Source of the DNA: Sphingomonas yantingensis
Lineage (GTDB): Bacteria > Pseudomonadota > Alphaproteobacteria > Sphingomonadales > Sphingomonadaceae
Assembly: GCF_014199325.1 (NCBI RefSeq)
Contig: NZ_JACIJJ010000001.1
Span: forward strand, 248,001 to 312,000
Direction of reading: 5' to 3'
Length of the DNA stretch: 64,000 nucleotides
Under the pieces are notes generated by a model. That model ran no database searches, was not told where the DNA came from, and saw nothing but the letters and a program-made list of their open reading frames with translations. Positions within the stretch are counted from its first letter, which is position 1. Each line of letters opens with the position of its first letter. Positions 16,794 through 25,830 of the stretch are shown one piece after another. The translations under genes and the position numbers were made by a program.

Positions 16794-19544
16794 TCAGAGC
16801 GTCCGCTCGCGCATCTCCACCTCGAAGGTTTCGAGATAGTCGCCGGCCTTGATGTCGGTGAAGTTCTGGCTGAACGTCACGCCGCATTCGAGGCCTGCGC
16901 GCACTTCGGCCACATCGTCCTTGAAGCGGCGCAGCGACGCGATCTCGCCCTGGTAGATGATGACGTCGGCGCGCGTGATGCGGGCCTTGAGCGCTTTCCG
17001 AATGACACCTTCGGTGACGAGCAGACCCGCCGCCTTGCCGTGCTTGCCCGCCGAGAAGACCTCGCGGATTTCGGCGCGGCCGACGACCGTCTCGAACGCC
17101 TCCGGCCCGAGCTCGCCCGCCATGCCGGCGCGGATCTCGTCGGTCAGGTCGTAGATCACGTCGTAATATTTGAACGCGACCTTGTTCCGCTCGGCGATCT
17201 CGCGCGCCTTGGCATTGGGACGCACGTTGAAGCCGATGATCGGCGCGCCCGAGGCCGCGGCCACGTTCACGTCGCTCTCGGTGATGCCGCCGACGCCCGA
17301 ATGGAGAACGCGCGCGCGGATCTCGTCGGTCGAGATCTTGTTGATCGCGGCGACAATCGCCTCGACCGACCCTTGCGTGTCGGCCTTGACCACCAGCGGA
17401 TATTCGATCGCCTTCTTCGCCGATAGCGCCGAGAACATGCTCTCGAGGCTGGCGGGCGCGTTGGTCGTGCGCTTCTGCGTCAGGACCGACTGGCGATAGG
17501 CCGCGACCTCGCGGGCGCGCGCCTCGTTCTCGACGACCTGCACCGGATCGCCGGCCATCGGCACGCCCGACAGGCCCAGCACCTCGACCGGGGTCGACGG
17601 ACCGGCTTCCTTGACCTGCTGGCCCTTGTCGTTGACCAGCGCGCGGACCTTGCCGCTCTCGGCGCCGGCGACGAACACGTCGCCGACCCTGAGCGTGCCG
17701 CGGCTGACGAGCACCGTCGCGACCGGACCGCGGCCCTTGTCGAGCTTGGCCTCGATCACCGTGCCCTCGGCCGCGCGATCCGGGTTGGCGCGCAGTTCGA
17801 GCAGTTCGGCCTGGAGCTGGATCTTCTCGATCAGGTCGTCGAGACCGATCTTCTTGAGCGCCGACACCTCGACGTCCTGCGTCTCGCCGCCCATTTCCTC
17901 GACCACGACTTCCTCGCTCAGAAGCCGCTCGCGGATCTTCTGGGCATTGGCCTCGTGCTTGTCGATCTTGTTGATCGCGACGATCATCGGCACGCCCGCC
18001 GCGCGGGTGTGATTGATGGCCTCGACCGTCTGCGGCATCAGGCCGTCGTCGGCGGCGACGACGAGCACGACGATGTCGGTCACGTTGGCGCCGCGGGCAC
18101 GCATCTCGGTGAACGCCTCGTGGCCGGGCGTGTCGAGGAAGGTGATCTTCGACTTGTCCTTCTGCGTCACCTGATAGGCGCCGATATGCTGGGTGATGCC
18201 GCCCGCCTCGCCGCGCACCACGTCGGTGCCGCGAAGGGCATCGAGCAGCGACGTCTTGCCGTGATCGACATGGCCCATGATCGTGACCACCGGCGGACGT
18301 GGGCTCAGCGCGCCGTCATCGTCCTCGGTCGTGTCGAGCTGGATGTCGATGTCGCTGTCGGACACGCGCTTGATGTTGTGCCCGAACTCGGTGACGAGCA
18401 GCTCGGCGGTATCCTGGTCGATCGTCTGCGTCAGCGTGACGGGCATGCCCATCTTGAACAGCGACTTGACGAGGTCGGCGCCGCGCTCGGCCATGCGGTT
18501 GGCGAGCTCCTGGACGGTAATCGCCTCGGGCACCTTGACGTCGCGGACCTGCTTGGCCTGCGGCTCGCGCGGGCCGCCATGGCCGCGGCGTTCCTTTTCA
18601 CGCGCACGCTTGAGCGCGGCGAGGCTGCGGGCACGCGCGCCGCCATCTTCGTTGAGCGCACGGTTGACCGTGAGCTTGCCCGACTGGCGGCGGTCGTCGC
18701 CCTTGCGGTCGCGCGAAGGCGCGGGACGCGCCGGCGGCGCATCGCGGCGCGGGGTCGCCGCGCCGGTGCCGCCGGGCGTCGCGCGCGGCGCCTGTGCCTG
18801 ACCGCCGGCCGGTGCGGCGGCGGCGGCGGGCGCCTCCTGCTTCGGCTCGGGCTTGGGCTGGGGACGCGGGATTTCCGGGCGCGCGACGGGGCTGAACCGG
18901 CGCGGCGCGGGCAGGCCCGGATCGAGCTGGAGCGTCACCGGCTGCGGCGGCGCGGGCGGGGCCACGGGCACGGCAGGCTCGGCCTTGGCGGGGGCAGGCG
19001 CAGGCTCGGCCGCCTTTGCGACCTCGAACTCGGGCTGCGGGGCGGGGGCGGGCGCGGGCTCGGGTGCCGGCGCGGGCTTGGCCGCTTCGGCTTCGGCGGC
19101 GGCAGCGGCGGCGCGCTCGGCTGCCTCTGCCTCGGCCTTCTCGGCCTGGCGGCGGACTTCGGCCTCGGCGGCTTCGGCGCGCAGACGCTCGTCACGGCGA
19201 CGCGCGTCCTCGAGCGCGCTCATGCGCTGCTCCTCAGCCTCGCGCAGCAGGCGTGCCTGGCGCTCGTGCGGGGTCTCGTTCGTCGGCGGGCGACGCACGG
19301 GGGGCGGCGGCGGCGGCGGGGCCGAAGCGGCGGGGGCAGGAGCGGCCGGCGCCGCCTCCTGGACAGGCGCACCCGTGTCCTCGCCCGGACGGCCGATCAT
19401 GCGCCGGCGCTTCACCTCGACCACGACGGTGTTCGAGCGGCCATGGCTGAAGCTCTGCTTCACCTTGCCCGTCTCGACCGTGCGCTTGAGGCCCAGCGGC
19501 GCGCGCGCGCCCAGCTTCGGCTTGTCGTTGTCCGTATCGCTCAT
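16794..19544 (-). CDS. infB: Translation initiation factor IF-2
   Basis: A 916-residue GTPase that delivers initiator tRNA to the 30S subunit. The N-terminal ~310 residues are variable and very rich in Ala, Pro and Glu, with a short IF2-associated domain at the start ([20 protein letters not shown]) and an IF2_N domain around [20 protein letters not shown]. The G domain has [38 protein letters not shown] and [11 protein letters not shown], followed by domains II-IV up to [12 protein letters not shown]. The start ATG overlaps the stop of the YlxR gene (ATGA, 19541-19544), so translation is coupled. Confidence 0.98.
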   Translation of the reverse strand: MSDTDNDKPKLGARAPLGLKRTVETGKVKQSFSHGRSNTVVVEVKRRRMIGRPGEDTGAPVQEAAPAAPAPAASAPPPPPPPVRRPPTNETPHERQARLLREAEEQRMSALEDARRRDERLRAEAAEAEVRRQAEKAEAEAAERAAAAAAEAEAAKPAPAPEPAPAPAPQPEFEVAKAAEPAPAPAKAEPAVPVAPPAPPQPVTLQLDPGLPAPRRFSPVARPEIPRPQPKPEPKQEAPAAAAAPAGGQAQAPRATPGGTGAATPRRDAPPARPAPSRDRKGDDRRQSGKLTVNRALNEDGGARARSLAALKRAREKERRGHGGPREPQAKQVRDVKVPEAITVQELANRMAERGADLVKSLFKMGMPVTLTQTIDQDTAELLVTEFGHNIKRVSDSDIDIQLDTTEDDDGALSPRPPVVTIMGHVDHGKTSLLDALRGTDVVRGEAGGITQHIGAYQVTQKDKSKITFLDTPGHEAFTEMRARGANVTDIVVLVVAADDGLMPQTVEAINHTRAAGVPMIVAINKIDKHEANAQKIRERLLSEEVVVEEMGGETQDVEVSALKKIGLDDLIEKIQLQAELLELRANPDRAAEGTVIEAKLDKGRGPVATVLVSRGTLRVGDVFVAGAESGKVRALVNDKGQQVKEAGPSTPVEVLGLSGVPMAGDPVQVVENEARAREVAAYRQSVLTQKRTTNAPASLESMFSALSAKKAIEYPLVVKADTQGSVEAIVAAINKISTDEIRARVLHSGVGGITESDVNVAAASGAPIIGFNVRPNAKAREIAERNKVAFKYYDVIYDLTDEIRAGMAGELGPEAFETVVGRAEIREVFSAGKHGKAAGLLVTEGVIRKALKARITRADVIIYQGEIASLRRFKDDVAEVRAGLECGVTFSQNFTDIKAGDYLETFEVEMRERTL

Positions 19545-20296
19545 TCGGGTACTCGAAGTCCTTCATTCGTTCCGGCGTCGGCCGGGCCATTCGTTCCGGC
19601 TTTCACCGGGGCGTCGTGGCCGGCAGTTCCGCGCAGGACCGTGGTTGCGGTCGATGCGCCCTGCGAGCCGGTTTCGCAAGGCTGGGCGGTGGGTTCAGGT
19701 CCGATAAAATGCAGCCAGCGGTCGAGCGTTTCGCTCACCCGCTTCGCTGCTCTGGCGTCGGTGAGACCGATATGTACCACATTTTCGCGGCCCAGTGCCA
19801 ACGACAATATGGTGCGCGGGATCGGCAATACCACCCCGGTCAGCCCCGACCCCTCGGCATCGCGGCCGACTCGCCAGGCTTGTGCGAGCTTGCGCACGCC
19901 GTCACCGCCGGCGTCGGCCGCGTGATACAGGCGGTGCAGCCGGCCCAGCCGGGCAGCTTCCTCGATCCGCTCGCCGCCGGTCAGGAGCGTCCCGGCCTTC
20001 GCCTCCAGCCCCAGCCGGTCGAGCGTCGCGCGTTGCAGCGCATCGGCGATCCGGTCGGCCAGATCGGCGGGGACGGTGATGTCGCCTGTCTTGAACGCGC
20101 GCGACAGGGCACCGCGAAGGCGGCCCTTGGCGATCGCGGCCTCGAGCGCCGGCTTGTCCACGCCGATCCACGCGCCGCGGCCGGGGGCCTTGGCGCGCAC
20201 GTCGGGATGGATTTGGCCGTCGCAGCCGAGCGCCAGGCGCACGAGCCCCTCGCGCGGGCCGGTCCCCCGCGACAGGATACAGCTGCGGTCGTTCAT
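19541..20296 (-). CDS. YlxR (DUF448) RNA-binding protein fused to an L7Ae/YlxQ-like domain
   Basis: A 251-residue protein. Residues 1-85 are the YlxR domain with RSCILSRGTGPREGLVRLAL and GRGAWIGVDKPALEAAIAKG; in standard members the motif is R-x-C-x-x-x-R. Residues ~90-195 (ADALQRATLDRLGLEAKAGT ... SETLDRWLHFI) look like the L7Ae/YlxQ fold. In Firmicutes these are two genes between nusA and infB; the fusion is usual in alphaproteobacteria. The ~50-residue C-terminal tail is low complexity. It probably binds RNA during translation or RNase P control; the exact role is unsettled. Overlaps infB by 4 bp. Confidence 0.9.
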   Translation of the reverse strand: MNDRSCILSRGTGPREGLVRLALGCDGQIHPDVRAKAPGRGAWIGVDKPALEAAIAKGRLRGALSRAFKTGDITVPADLADRIADALQRATLDRLGLEAKAGTLLTGGERIEEAARLGRLHRLYHAADAGGDGVRKLAQAWRVGRDAEGSGLTGVVLPIPRTILSLALGRENVVHIGLTDARAAKRVSETLDRWLHFIGPEPTAQPCETGSQGASTATTVLRGTAGHDAPVKAGTNGPADAGTNEGLRVPE

Positions 20297-20353
20297 CGCG
20301 GCCCCTCCTTAGCGGAGAGGCGCGATACCGCAGTCAACGGTGCGAAAGCGCGC

Positions 20354-21979
20354 TCATTGTGAGGAGTCCGCATTTGCGTCCTCCTCGACCTCTGCCGCAG
20401 GCGCTGCTTCGTCCTCGAACCAGTGCGCGCGGGCGGCCATGATGATCTCGTTGCCCTGCTCGTCGGATAGGCCGTACTCGCCGAGGATACCGCCCTTGTT
20501 CTCGGGCTTGCGCGGCGCGTCCTCGCCGCGGCGGCGGGGTTCCGCGCGACGCTTCTCGACCAATTCGTCGGTGGCGAGGTCGGCGAGGTCGTCGAGCGTC
20601 TTGATGCCCGCCTTGCCCAGCGTGACGAGCATCGCCTCGGTCAGATAGGGCATCGTCGCCAGATCGTCCTCGACGCCGAGCGCGCGACGTTCCTCGCGCG
20701 CGGCATCCTCGCGGCGCTCCAGCGCTTCCTGCGCACGGCTCTGAAGCTCCTGCGCCAGTTCGTCGTCGAAGCCCTCGATGCTCGCCAGCTCGTCGAGCTC
20801 CACGTACGCCACTTCCTCGAGCTCCGAGAAGCCCTCGGCCACCAGGAGCTGCGCCAGCGTCTCGTCGACATCGAGCTCGTTCTGGAACGTCTCCGAATTG
20901 CGGACGAAGTCGGCCTGGCGCTTCTCGCTGGCGTCGGTCTCGGTCAGGATGTCGATGCCCTTGCCCGTCAGCTGGCTGGCAAGGCGGACATTCTGGCCGC
21001 GGCGGCCGATGGCGAGCGAAAGCTGATCGTCGGGGACCACCACCTCGATCCGGTCGTCCTCCTCGTCGATCACCACGCGCGCGACGTTCGCCGGCTGGAG
21101 CGCGTTGACGACGAAGGTCGCGGTGTCGGGCGACCAGGGGATGATGTCGATCTTCTCGCCCTGCATCTCTTGCACGACGGCCTGCACACGGCTGCCCTTC
21201 ATGCCGACGCACGCGCCGACCGGGTCGATCGACGAGTCGCGGCTGATGACGCCGATCTTGGCGCGCGAACCCGGATCGCGGGCAGCGGCCTTGATCTCGA
21301 TGATGCCGTCGTAGATCTCAGGGACTTCCTGCGCGAACAGCTTCTTCATGAAGTCGGGGTGCGCACGGCTAAGGAAGATCTGCGGCCCGCGATTCTCGCG
21401 GCGCACCGACAGGATCAGGCTGCGCACGCGGTCGCCGACGCGGACGACTTCGCGCGGGATCTGCTGGTCGCGGCGGATGACGCCCTCGGCGCGGCCGAGG
21501 TCGACGACGACATGGCCGAACTCGACGCGCTTGACGACGCCGGTGATGATCTCGCCGACGCGGTCCTTGAACTCCTCGTGCTGGCGCTCGCGCTCGGCGT
21601 CGCGAACCTTCTGGAAGATGATCTGCTTCGAAGCCTGCGCCTGGATGCGGCCGAACTCGATCGGCGGCAGCGGATCGACGAGAAAGTCGCCGAGGGCTGC
21701 ATCCTTCTTCAGCTTCTGCGCGCCCTTAAGGTCGACCTGCTTGTAGAGGTCGTCGACTTCCTCGACCACCTCGACCACGCGCCACAGGCGAAGATCGCCG
21801 GAGCCGGCATCGAGCTTGGCGCGGATGTCCATCTCGGCGCCGTAGCGGTTCTTGGCGGCGCGCTGGATCGCCTCTTCCATCGCCTCGATGACGATGGCGC
21901 GGTCGATCAGCTTTTCCTTGGCGACCGAATCGGCGATCGCGATCAGCTCGGCCCGATTGGCGGAAACGGCGTTGGCCAT
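20354..21979 (-). CDS. nusA: Transcription termination/antitermination factor NusA
   Basis: A 541-residue RNA polymerase-associated factor. N-terminal domain (MANAVSANRAELIAIADSVA), S1 domain (about 135-200, with FGHVVVDLGRAEGVIRRDQQ), KH1 (ISRDSSIDPVGACVGMKGSR), KH2 (DDQLSLAIGRRGQNVRLASQ), then two C-terminal acidic repeats (LLVAEGFSELEEVAYVELDE and LTEAMLVTLGKAGIKTLDDL) that in other species contact the alpha subunit and Rho or NusG. It is the second gene of the rimP operon, 9 bp after rimP. Confidence 0.98.
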   Translation of the reverse strand: MANAVSANRAELIAIADSVAKEKLIDRAIVIEAMEEAIQRAAKNRYGAEMDIRAKLDAGSGDLRLWRVVEVVEEVDDLYKQVDLKGAQKLKKDAALGDFLVDPLPPIEFGRIQAQASKQIIFQKVRDAERERQHEEFKDRVGEIITGVVKRVEFGHVVVDLGRAEGVIRRDQQIPREVVRVGDRVRSLILSVRRENRGPQIFLSRAHPDFMKKLFAQEVPEIYDGIIEIKAAARDPGSRAKIGVISRDSSIDPVGACVGMKGSRVQAVVQEMQGEKIDIIPWSPDTATFVVNALQPANVARVVIDEEDDRIEVVVPDDQLSLAIGRRGQNVRLASQLTGKGIDILTETDASEKRQADFVRNSETFQNELDVDETLAQLLVAEGFSELEEVAYVELDELASIEGFDDELAQELQSRAQEALERREDAAREERRALGVEDDLATMPYLTEAMLVTLGKAGIKTLDDLADLATDELVEKRRAEPRRRGEDAPRKPENKGGILGEYGLSDEQGNEIIMAARAHWFEDEAAPAAEVEEDANADSSQ

Positions 21980-21988
21980 CTTCGTCTG

Positions 21989-22528
21989 TTACCCTTCCGT
22001 GAGAATCTTGTCGGCGCCCTCGACCGAGAGCGGCTGCGTCGCGGCGATCAGCCGATCGGTGAGCAGCAATTTTGCGTCGGCGATCTGGGCGAAGTCGACG
22101 GCCATGCGCGCATGCTTGCGCACGTCGATCGTGACCGCGGTCCCCTCGACCCCGACGAGGTCGCCGGTCAGCTGCTTGCGCCCCTCGACCGGCTCGGTCA
22201 GCGTCAGGCGCGCCTCATGGCCCGCCCAGTCGGCGAAGTCGTTGAGGCGCGTCAGCGGCCGGTCGATGCCGGGCGACGACACCTCGAGCCGGTAGGCCCC
22301 CTCGATCGGGTCCTTGCCCTCGGCCTCCAGCGCGTCCAGCCGGTCAGAGATGCGGCGCGACAGCTCGGCGCAATCCTCGATCACCAGCTGGCGCGTGTCA
22401 GGCCGCTCGGCCATCACCTGAAGCGTCGGGTCCGACCGCCCGCCGAAGAACTTGACGCGCACCAGCGACAGCCCGAGCGCCTTGGCTTCGGGTTTGATCA
22501 GGTCGGTCAGGCGAGCAAGGTCGGTCAA
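21989..22528 (-). CDS. rimP: Ribosome maturation factor RimP
   Basis: A 179-residue 30S maturation factor. The alpha/beta N-terminal domain has LIKPEAKALGLSLVRVKFFG and CAELSRRISDRLDALEAE; the signature RLEVSSPGIDRPLTRLNDFA connects to the C-terminal SH3-like domain. First gene of the long minus-strand block; the ~200-bp gap upstream, shared with a divergent sugar dehydrogenase gene, should contain its promoter. Confidence 0.97.
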   Translation of the reverse strand: MTDLARLTDLIKPEAKALGLSLVRVKFFGGRSDPTLQVMAERPDTRQLVIEDCAELSRRISDRLDALEAEGKDPIEGAYRLEVSSPGIDRPLTRLNDFADWAGHEARLTLTEPVEGRKQLTGDLVGVEGTAVTIDVRKHARMAVDFAQIADAKLLLTDRLIAATQPLSVEGADKILTEG

Positions 22529-22730
22529 ATCAAACTCCGATGGGCAGACAAGCGGGTATCGCGCCGGAGCCTTTCGGCCCCGACCCCGGCAATGTCACCA
22601 ATGTCGAGAACAAGGGGCCGTATACGCGCGTTGGCTGACACACACAAGCCGTCCCGGAACCGGGGCTTGGCGGAACCGGCCGCCATGCTACTGGTTCGCC
22701 AAACGACATATTTGCCGGGAGAGACCGACC

Positions 22731-23900
22731 ATGCGTGCCCCCCTTGCCCTTGCGGTCGCCGCGACCGCGCTGATCGCCTGCAACGACGGCGCCGCGCCAT
22801 CGGCCCCGTCGCCCGCCCCCAGCCAGAACGCGACGCCCACCCCGACGCCGGGTGCGACGAGCGGCGGCGTGCCGTTCCAGACCGCGGCGGTGGCGACGTT
22901 CGACGCGCCCTGGGCGATGACCTTCCTGCCCGACGCGCGGATGTTGGTGACGCAAAAGGCGGGGCAGATGCTGCTCGTCAGCGCCGACGGGAAGACCAAG
23001 ACGCCGGTCGCCGGCATCCCCGCGGTCGATGGCGCGGGGCAGGGTGGGCTGATGGACGTCGTCCTCGCCCCCGGCTTCGCGCAGAACCGGCAGGTCTATT
23101 TCTCCGCGTCGATGGCGGGGTCGGGCGGCAAGGGCGTTGTGCTGATGCGCGGCACGCTGGCCGAGAGCGGCGGTTCGGCCAAGCTCGACAACGTGACCGA
23201 GCTGTTCCGCGCGACGCCGTTCGTGTCGGGTGACGGCCATTATTCGGGTCGCATCGCCTTCTCGCCCGATGGCCAGTATCTGTTCTTCACCAATGGCGAG
23301 CGGCAGAAGTTCGATCCGGCGCAGGACCCCAAGGCGACGCTGGGCAAGGTGCTTCGCCTCACGCTCGACGGCAAGCCGGCGGGCGATCCTGGGCTCACGC
23401 AGAAGGGCTTCCACCCCGCGGTCTGGTCGTACGGCCACCGCAACCTGCTCGGCCTCGCCTTCGACCAGTCCGGCAACCTGTGGGAGCAGGAAATGGGGCC
23501 GAAGGGCGGTGACGAAGTCAACCTCATCCTGCCCGGCCGAAATTATGGCTATCCGATCGTCTCGGACGGCGACCACTATGACGGGCGCGACATTCCCGAT
23601 CACAAGACGCGGCCCGATCTCGAGGCGCCGAAGGTGTCGTGGAACCCGGTGATCTCGCCCGGCGGGCTGATCGTCTATACCGGCAACGCGTTCCCGCAGT
23701 GGAAGGGCGATCTGTTCATCGGCGGACTGTCGAGCGAATCGCTGGTCCGTGTCGACGTGAACGGCACCAGCGCGACCAAGGGCGACCAGTTCCCGATGGG
23801 CCGCCGCATCCGCGAGGTCGAGCAGGGGCCGGACGGCGCGCTCTACGTCCTCGAGGACGGCGAGGGCGGGCGGCTGCTCAAGCTGACGCCGAAGGGTTGA
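22731..23900 (+). CDS. PQQ-dependent sugar dehydrogenase, lipoprotein
   Basis: A 389-residue periplasmic six-bladed beta-propeller of the soluble aldose (Gdh-B/YliI) type, which oxidises sugars using pyrroloquinoline quinone. The N-terminus is a lipoprotein signal (AATALIAC, lipobox Cys17) followed by a Pro/Thr/Ala-rich linker. Domain signatures: PWAMTFLPDARMLVTQKAGQ, GQGGLMDVVLAPGFAQNRQV, SGDGHYSGRIAFSPDGQYLF, HPAVWSYGHRNLLGLAFDQ, WEQEMGPKGGDEVNLILPGR and LEDGEGGRLLKL. The catalytic His is expected in the FVSGDGHYSG region. No PQQ synthesis genes are in the window. It is divergent from rimP, and a perfect hairpin follows its stop. Confidence 0.92.
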   Translation: MRAPLALAVAATALIACNDGAAPSAPSPAPSQNATPTPTPGATSGGVPFQTAAVATFDAPWAMTFLPDARMLVTQKAGQMLLVSADGKTKTPVAGIPAVDGAGQGGLMDVVLAPGFAQNRQVYFSASMAGSGGKGVVLMRGTLAESGGSAKLDNVTELFRATPFVSGDGHYSGRIAFSPDGQYLFFTNGERQKFDPAQDPKATLGKVLRLTLDGKPAGDPGLTQKGFHPAVWSYGHRNLLGLAFDQSGNLWEQEMGPKGGDEVNLILPGRNYGYPIVSDGDHYDGRDIPDHKTRPDLEAPKVSWNPVISPGGLIVYTGNAFPQWKGDLFIGGLSSESLVRVDVNGTSATKGDQFPMGRRIREVEQGPDGALYVLEDGEGGRLLKLTPKG

Positions 23901-23906
23901 TCCAGT

Positions 23907-23926
23907 GCTCCCGCGGAAGCGGGAGC
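23907..23926. repeat. Short palindromic repeat/terminator between convergent genes
   Basis: A perfect hairpin, GCTCCCGC-ggaa-GCGGGAGC, starts 6 bp after the sugar dehydrogenase stop and lies 22 bp from the end of the convergent thioesterase gene. The flanks (cagt before, ccaagg after) resemble the dispersed palindromes common in sphingomonad intergenic regions. It may also terminate both genes. Confidence 0.65.
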
Positions 23927-23947
23927 CCAAGGTTGCGGGCGGCGCGC

Positions 23948-24325
23948 CTACCGCGCCAGCAGGAAGTTGATCCGCGCCGCCGCGATCGGGCGGTTGCGGT
24001 CTTCCTGCCAGGCGAACGCCTCGACATTGGCGATGCGCGTGCCGAGGCGGACGACATGCCCCGCCGCGCGCGTGTCGCCGTCCTTACCGCCGCGCATGAA
24101 ATCGGTGGTGAGGTTGATCGGCTTGATCGTCGCGCCCTCGTCGCCGAGCGCGTGGCGGAGCGCCGCCACCGCCGCCATCTCGACCAACCCGCCGATCGCG
24201 CCGCCATGGACGAAGCCGGGGCGGCCCATCACCTTGTCCCCGAACGGCATGACGAGGACCGGCGCGCCTTCTTCGTTGGGCTCGATGCGCAGGCCGAGCA
24301 GCCGGGCATAGGGTGGCAGGCTCAT
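23948..24325 (-). CDS. PaaI-family hotdog thioesterase (second of a pair)
   Basis: A 125-residue hotdog-fold protein. The motif GRPGFVHGGAIGGLVEMAAV is the active-site helix of the PaaI/YdiI group (His-Gly-Gly, with Glu as general base), followed by the strand TIKPINLTTDFMRGGKDGDT. Likely hydrolyses acyl-CoA thioesters; substrate unknown. Its ATG overlaps the stop of the upstream paralogous thioesterase by 4 bp (ATGA), so the two are coupled and may form a hetero-oligomer, which is inference. Confidence 0.85.
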   Translation of the reverse strand: MSLPPYARLLGLRIEPNEEGAPVLVMPFGDKVMGRPGFVHGGAIGGLVEMAAVAALRHALGDEGATIKPINLTTDFMRGGKDGDTRAAGHVVRLGTRIANVEAFAWQEDRNRPIAAARINFLLAR

Positions 24326-24753
24326 GGCTTTAGACCCGTGGACATAAAGGTGCCGGCGACGTGCGCGACCGGATCGTCCGGATCGCCGTCGTGCGCGATC
24401 CCCCGCACGAACGCGATCGCGCGCGTCAGCCGATAGCATTCGCCGCGGCCGATCACCGTCTCGCCCGAGCGTGCCGGACGGAGGTAATCGACGCGCAGGT
24501 CGAGCGTGGCGTGCGGCACGAAGCCGCCGCGCTTCATCCACACCGCGACGCTGGTCGCCATGTCCATCAGCGCCACGATCGGCCCGGAGGCGAGCACGCC
24601 GCTGGTTTCGTCGCCGACGAGCTCGGGCTTCCAAGGCAGGTCGAGCTCGGCCCAGTCGGGGCCGTGCGCGCGGTAGCCGATGCCGAGGATGCCGCCATGA
24701 TGCGCCTGCGTGCGGGTCAGGAACTGTTCGGGATGGAAGGGGATGGGGGCCAT
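24322..24753 (-). CDS. PaaI-family hotdog thioesterase (first of a pair)
   Basis: A 143-residue hotdog protein. It has LGIGYRAHGPDWAELDLPWK, then GVLASGPIVALMDMATSVAV, where Asp replaces the Glu seen in the active-site helix of its partner, and the strand ATLDLRVDYLRPARSGETVI. The ATG at 24753 is preceded by AAGGG. The paralogous pair at 23948-24753 probably arose by duplication. The upstream region is shared with the divergent small-peptide cassette that starts at 24878. Confidence 0.85.
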   Translation of the reverse strand: MAPIPFHPEQFLTRTQAHHGGILGIGYRAHGPDWAELDLPWKPELVGDETSGVLASGPIVALMDMATSVAVWMKRGGFVPHATLDLRVDYLRPARSGETVIGRGECYRLTRAIAFVRGIAHDGDPDDPVAHVAGTFMSTGLKP

Positions 24754-24877
24754 TGCCGCCCTTAAAGCGCAAGCGGGGTGAGCCGCCAAGGTTACAGTGA
24801 ATTAACTGCGTTCGCGGCGCATCCCGCGCGATCCTCTGACAGCCGCCGAACTGGCGGCGCAGACAAGGGGATGACCG

Positions 24878-25015
24878 ATGCCGACCAGCTTTCCACTCGA
24901 CCGCCTGCCCAGCCTTGCCACGCGTGTCGGCGATCCCGCCGCGATCCCCGCGGCCGAGCGGCAGGGCGACGACATCTATGTCTATATCGTCGCGATGACG
25001 GGGGGCGGGCGCTGA
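24878..25015 (+). CDS. 45-residue peptide of unknown function, first gene of an unassigned cassette
   Basis: ATG at 24878 with AAGGGG 8 bases upstream; stop TGA at 25013-25015. The peptide starts MPTSFPLDRLPSLATRVGDP and ends GDDIYVYIVAMTGGGR. About 84 percent of third codon positions are G or C, as in neighbouring genes, while the overlapping frame reads as arginine-rich nonsense; this supports a real gene. It has no signal peptide, is not positively charged overall, and carries a hydrophobic aromatic C-terminal section behind DD. It could be a precursor of a modified peptide, a small subunit or a regulator. Two paralogous proteins and a winged-helix regulator follow on the same strand. I know no family for it. 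Confidence 0.6.
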   Translation: MPTSFPLDRLPSLATRVGDPAAIPAAERQGDDIYVYIVAMTGGGR

Positions 25016-25029
25016 GCGATCCCGTCGCC

Positions 25030-25830
25030 ATGTGGCGGTCGGGCGCGGCGATGGCGGCGCTCGACCTGGCGGGCGACCCGGCCGTCGCCGCCGCGCTGGT
25101 CGCCGATGGCGACTGGGCGGCGGCGGTCCTTTCGCCGCTGCTTGCCCGGCCCGATGCGGCTTGGCCGCTGGCCGGGCGGGTGGCGGGCGATCGCGCGACG
25201 CTGATGATCGAGCGGCGCGCCGACCTCGTCCTCGCGGTGACCACGCTGCGGCCGGGGGGCGAGCCGCCGGGCGGCGTCATTGCGGGTGGACGGCAGTCGT
25301 TCGTTCGTGTGCTCGGTGGACGTGGGCGCCTCGATCGGTGGGAAGCGGGCGTCGTCGGGGCCGATTTCAGCGCGGCGACCGCATCGCCGCTGGGCCCGCG
25401 GCGATCGGTGGACGTGACCTGCGGCAGCGCCCTCGCGATCGACGGACGGCGCGAGGCGCACCGGTTCGTGCCGGCCGAGGGCGGTCTGATCCTGCTGACA
25501 CTGACGCTGGCTGTCGATGCCGCGCCGCTGCTGCGCGACTATGCGCTTCCCGGCGGGCAATTGCGCCGGGCGGCCGCCGCCGAGGGTGACGCGGCGCAGG
25601 CGGCGATGCTGGTCGAGGTGCTCGGCGCGCTCGGCGGCGGGACCGGGGGGCTGGCGGCGGCGAGCGCCCATCCCGCCTTCTTCGTGCGCTGGGCGGCGAT
25701 GCGGCACTGGCTGGCGCAGGATGCGCGCGGGGCGGCGCCGACGCTGGCGCGAATGGCCGTCGCCGATCCGCATCCCGAAGTGCGGGCCGCGGCCCTGGCG
25801 GCGCAGGGGATGCTGGCATGTCCCGCCTGA
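25030..25830 (+). CDS. Unknown protein A of the peptide cassette (paralogue of the next gene, lacking its HxH cluster)
   Basis: A 266-residue protein from the ATG at 25030 (no strong ribosome-binding site; it starts 14 bp after the peptide gene's stop and may be translationally coupled). The middle shows strands such as ADLVLAVTTLRPGGEPPGGV, SFVRVLGGRGRLDRWEAG, REAHRFVPAEGGLILLTLTL. The last ~90 residues are helical with HEAT-like spacing: HPAFFVRWAAMRHWLAQDA and DPHPEVRAAALAAQG. Aligned by eye, the order of strands and the C-terminal helices match the following protein B, so the two are paralogues, but A lacks the HDHD histidines seen in B and may be a non-catalytic partner. It overlaps gene B by 13 bp. 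No known family recognised. Confidence 0.65.
   Translation: MWRSGAAMAALDLAGDPAVAAALVADGDWAAAVLSPLLARPDAAWPLAGRVAGDRATLMIERRADLVLAVTTLRPGGEPPGGVIAGGRQSFVRVLGGRGRLDRWEAGVVGADFSAATASPLGPRRSVDVTCGSALAIDGRREAHRFVPAEGGLILLTLTLAVDAAPLLRDYALPGGQLRRAAAAEGDAAQAAMLVEVLGALGGGTGGLAAASAHPAFFVRWAAMRHWLAQDARGAAPTLARMAVADPHPEVRAAALAAQGMLACPA

Noticed and set aside
18700..19400. Repeat-rich GC stretch considered as a mobile or repeat element
   Set aside because: It is the Ala/Pro/Glu-rich variable N-terminal region of infB, normal for the family.
24778..25029. Upstream extension of protein A through the peptide gene in another frame
   Set aside because: The frame reads as Arg-rich sequence with poor codon use, while the overlapping 45-codon frame has a ribosome-binding site and about 84 percent GC3.
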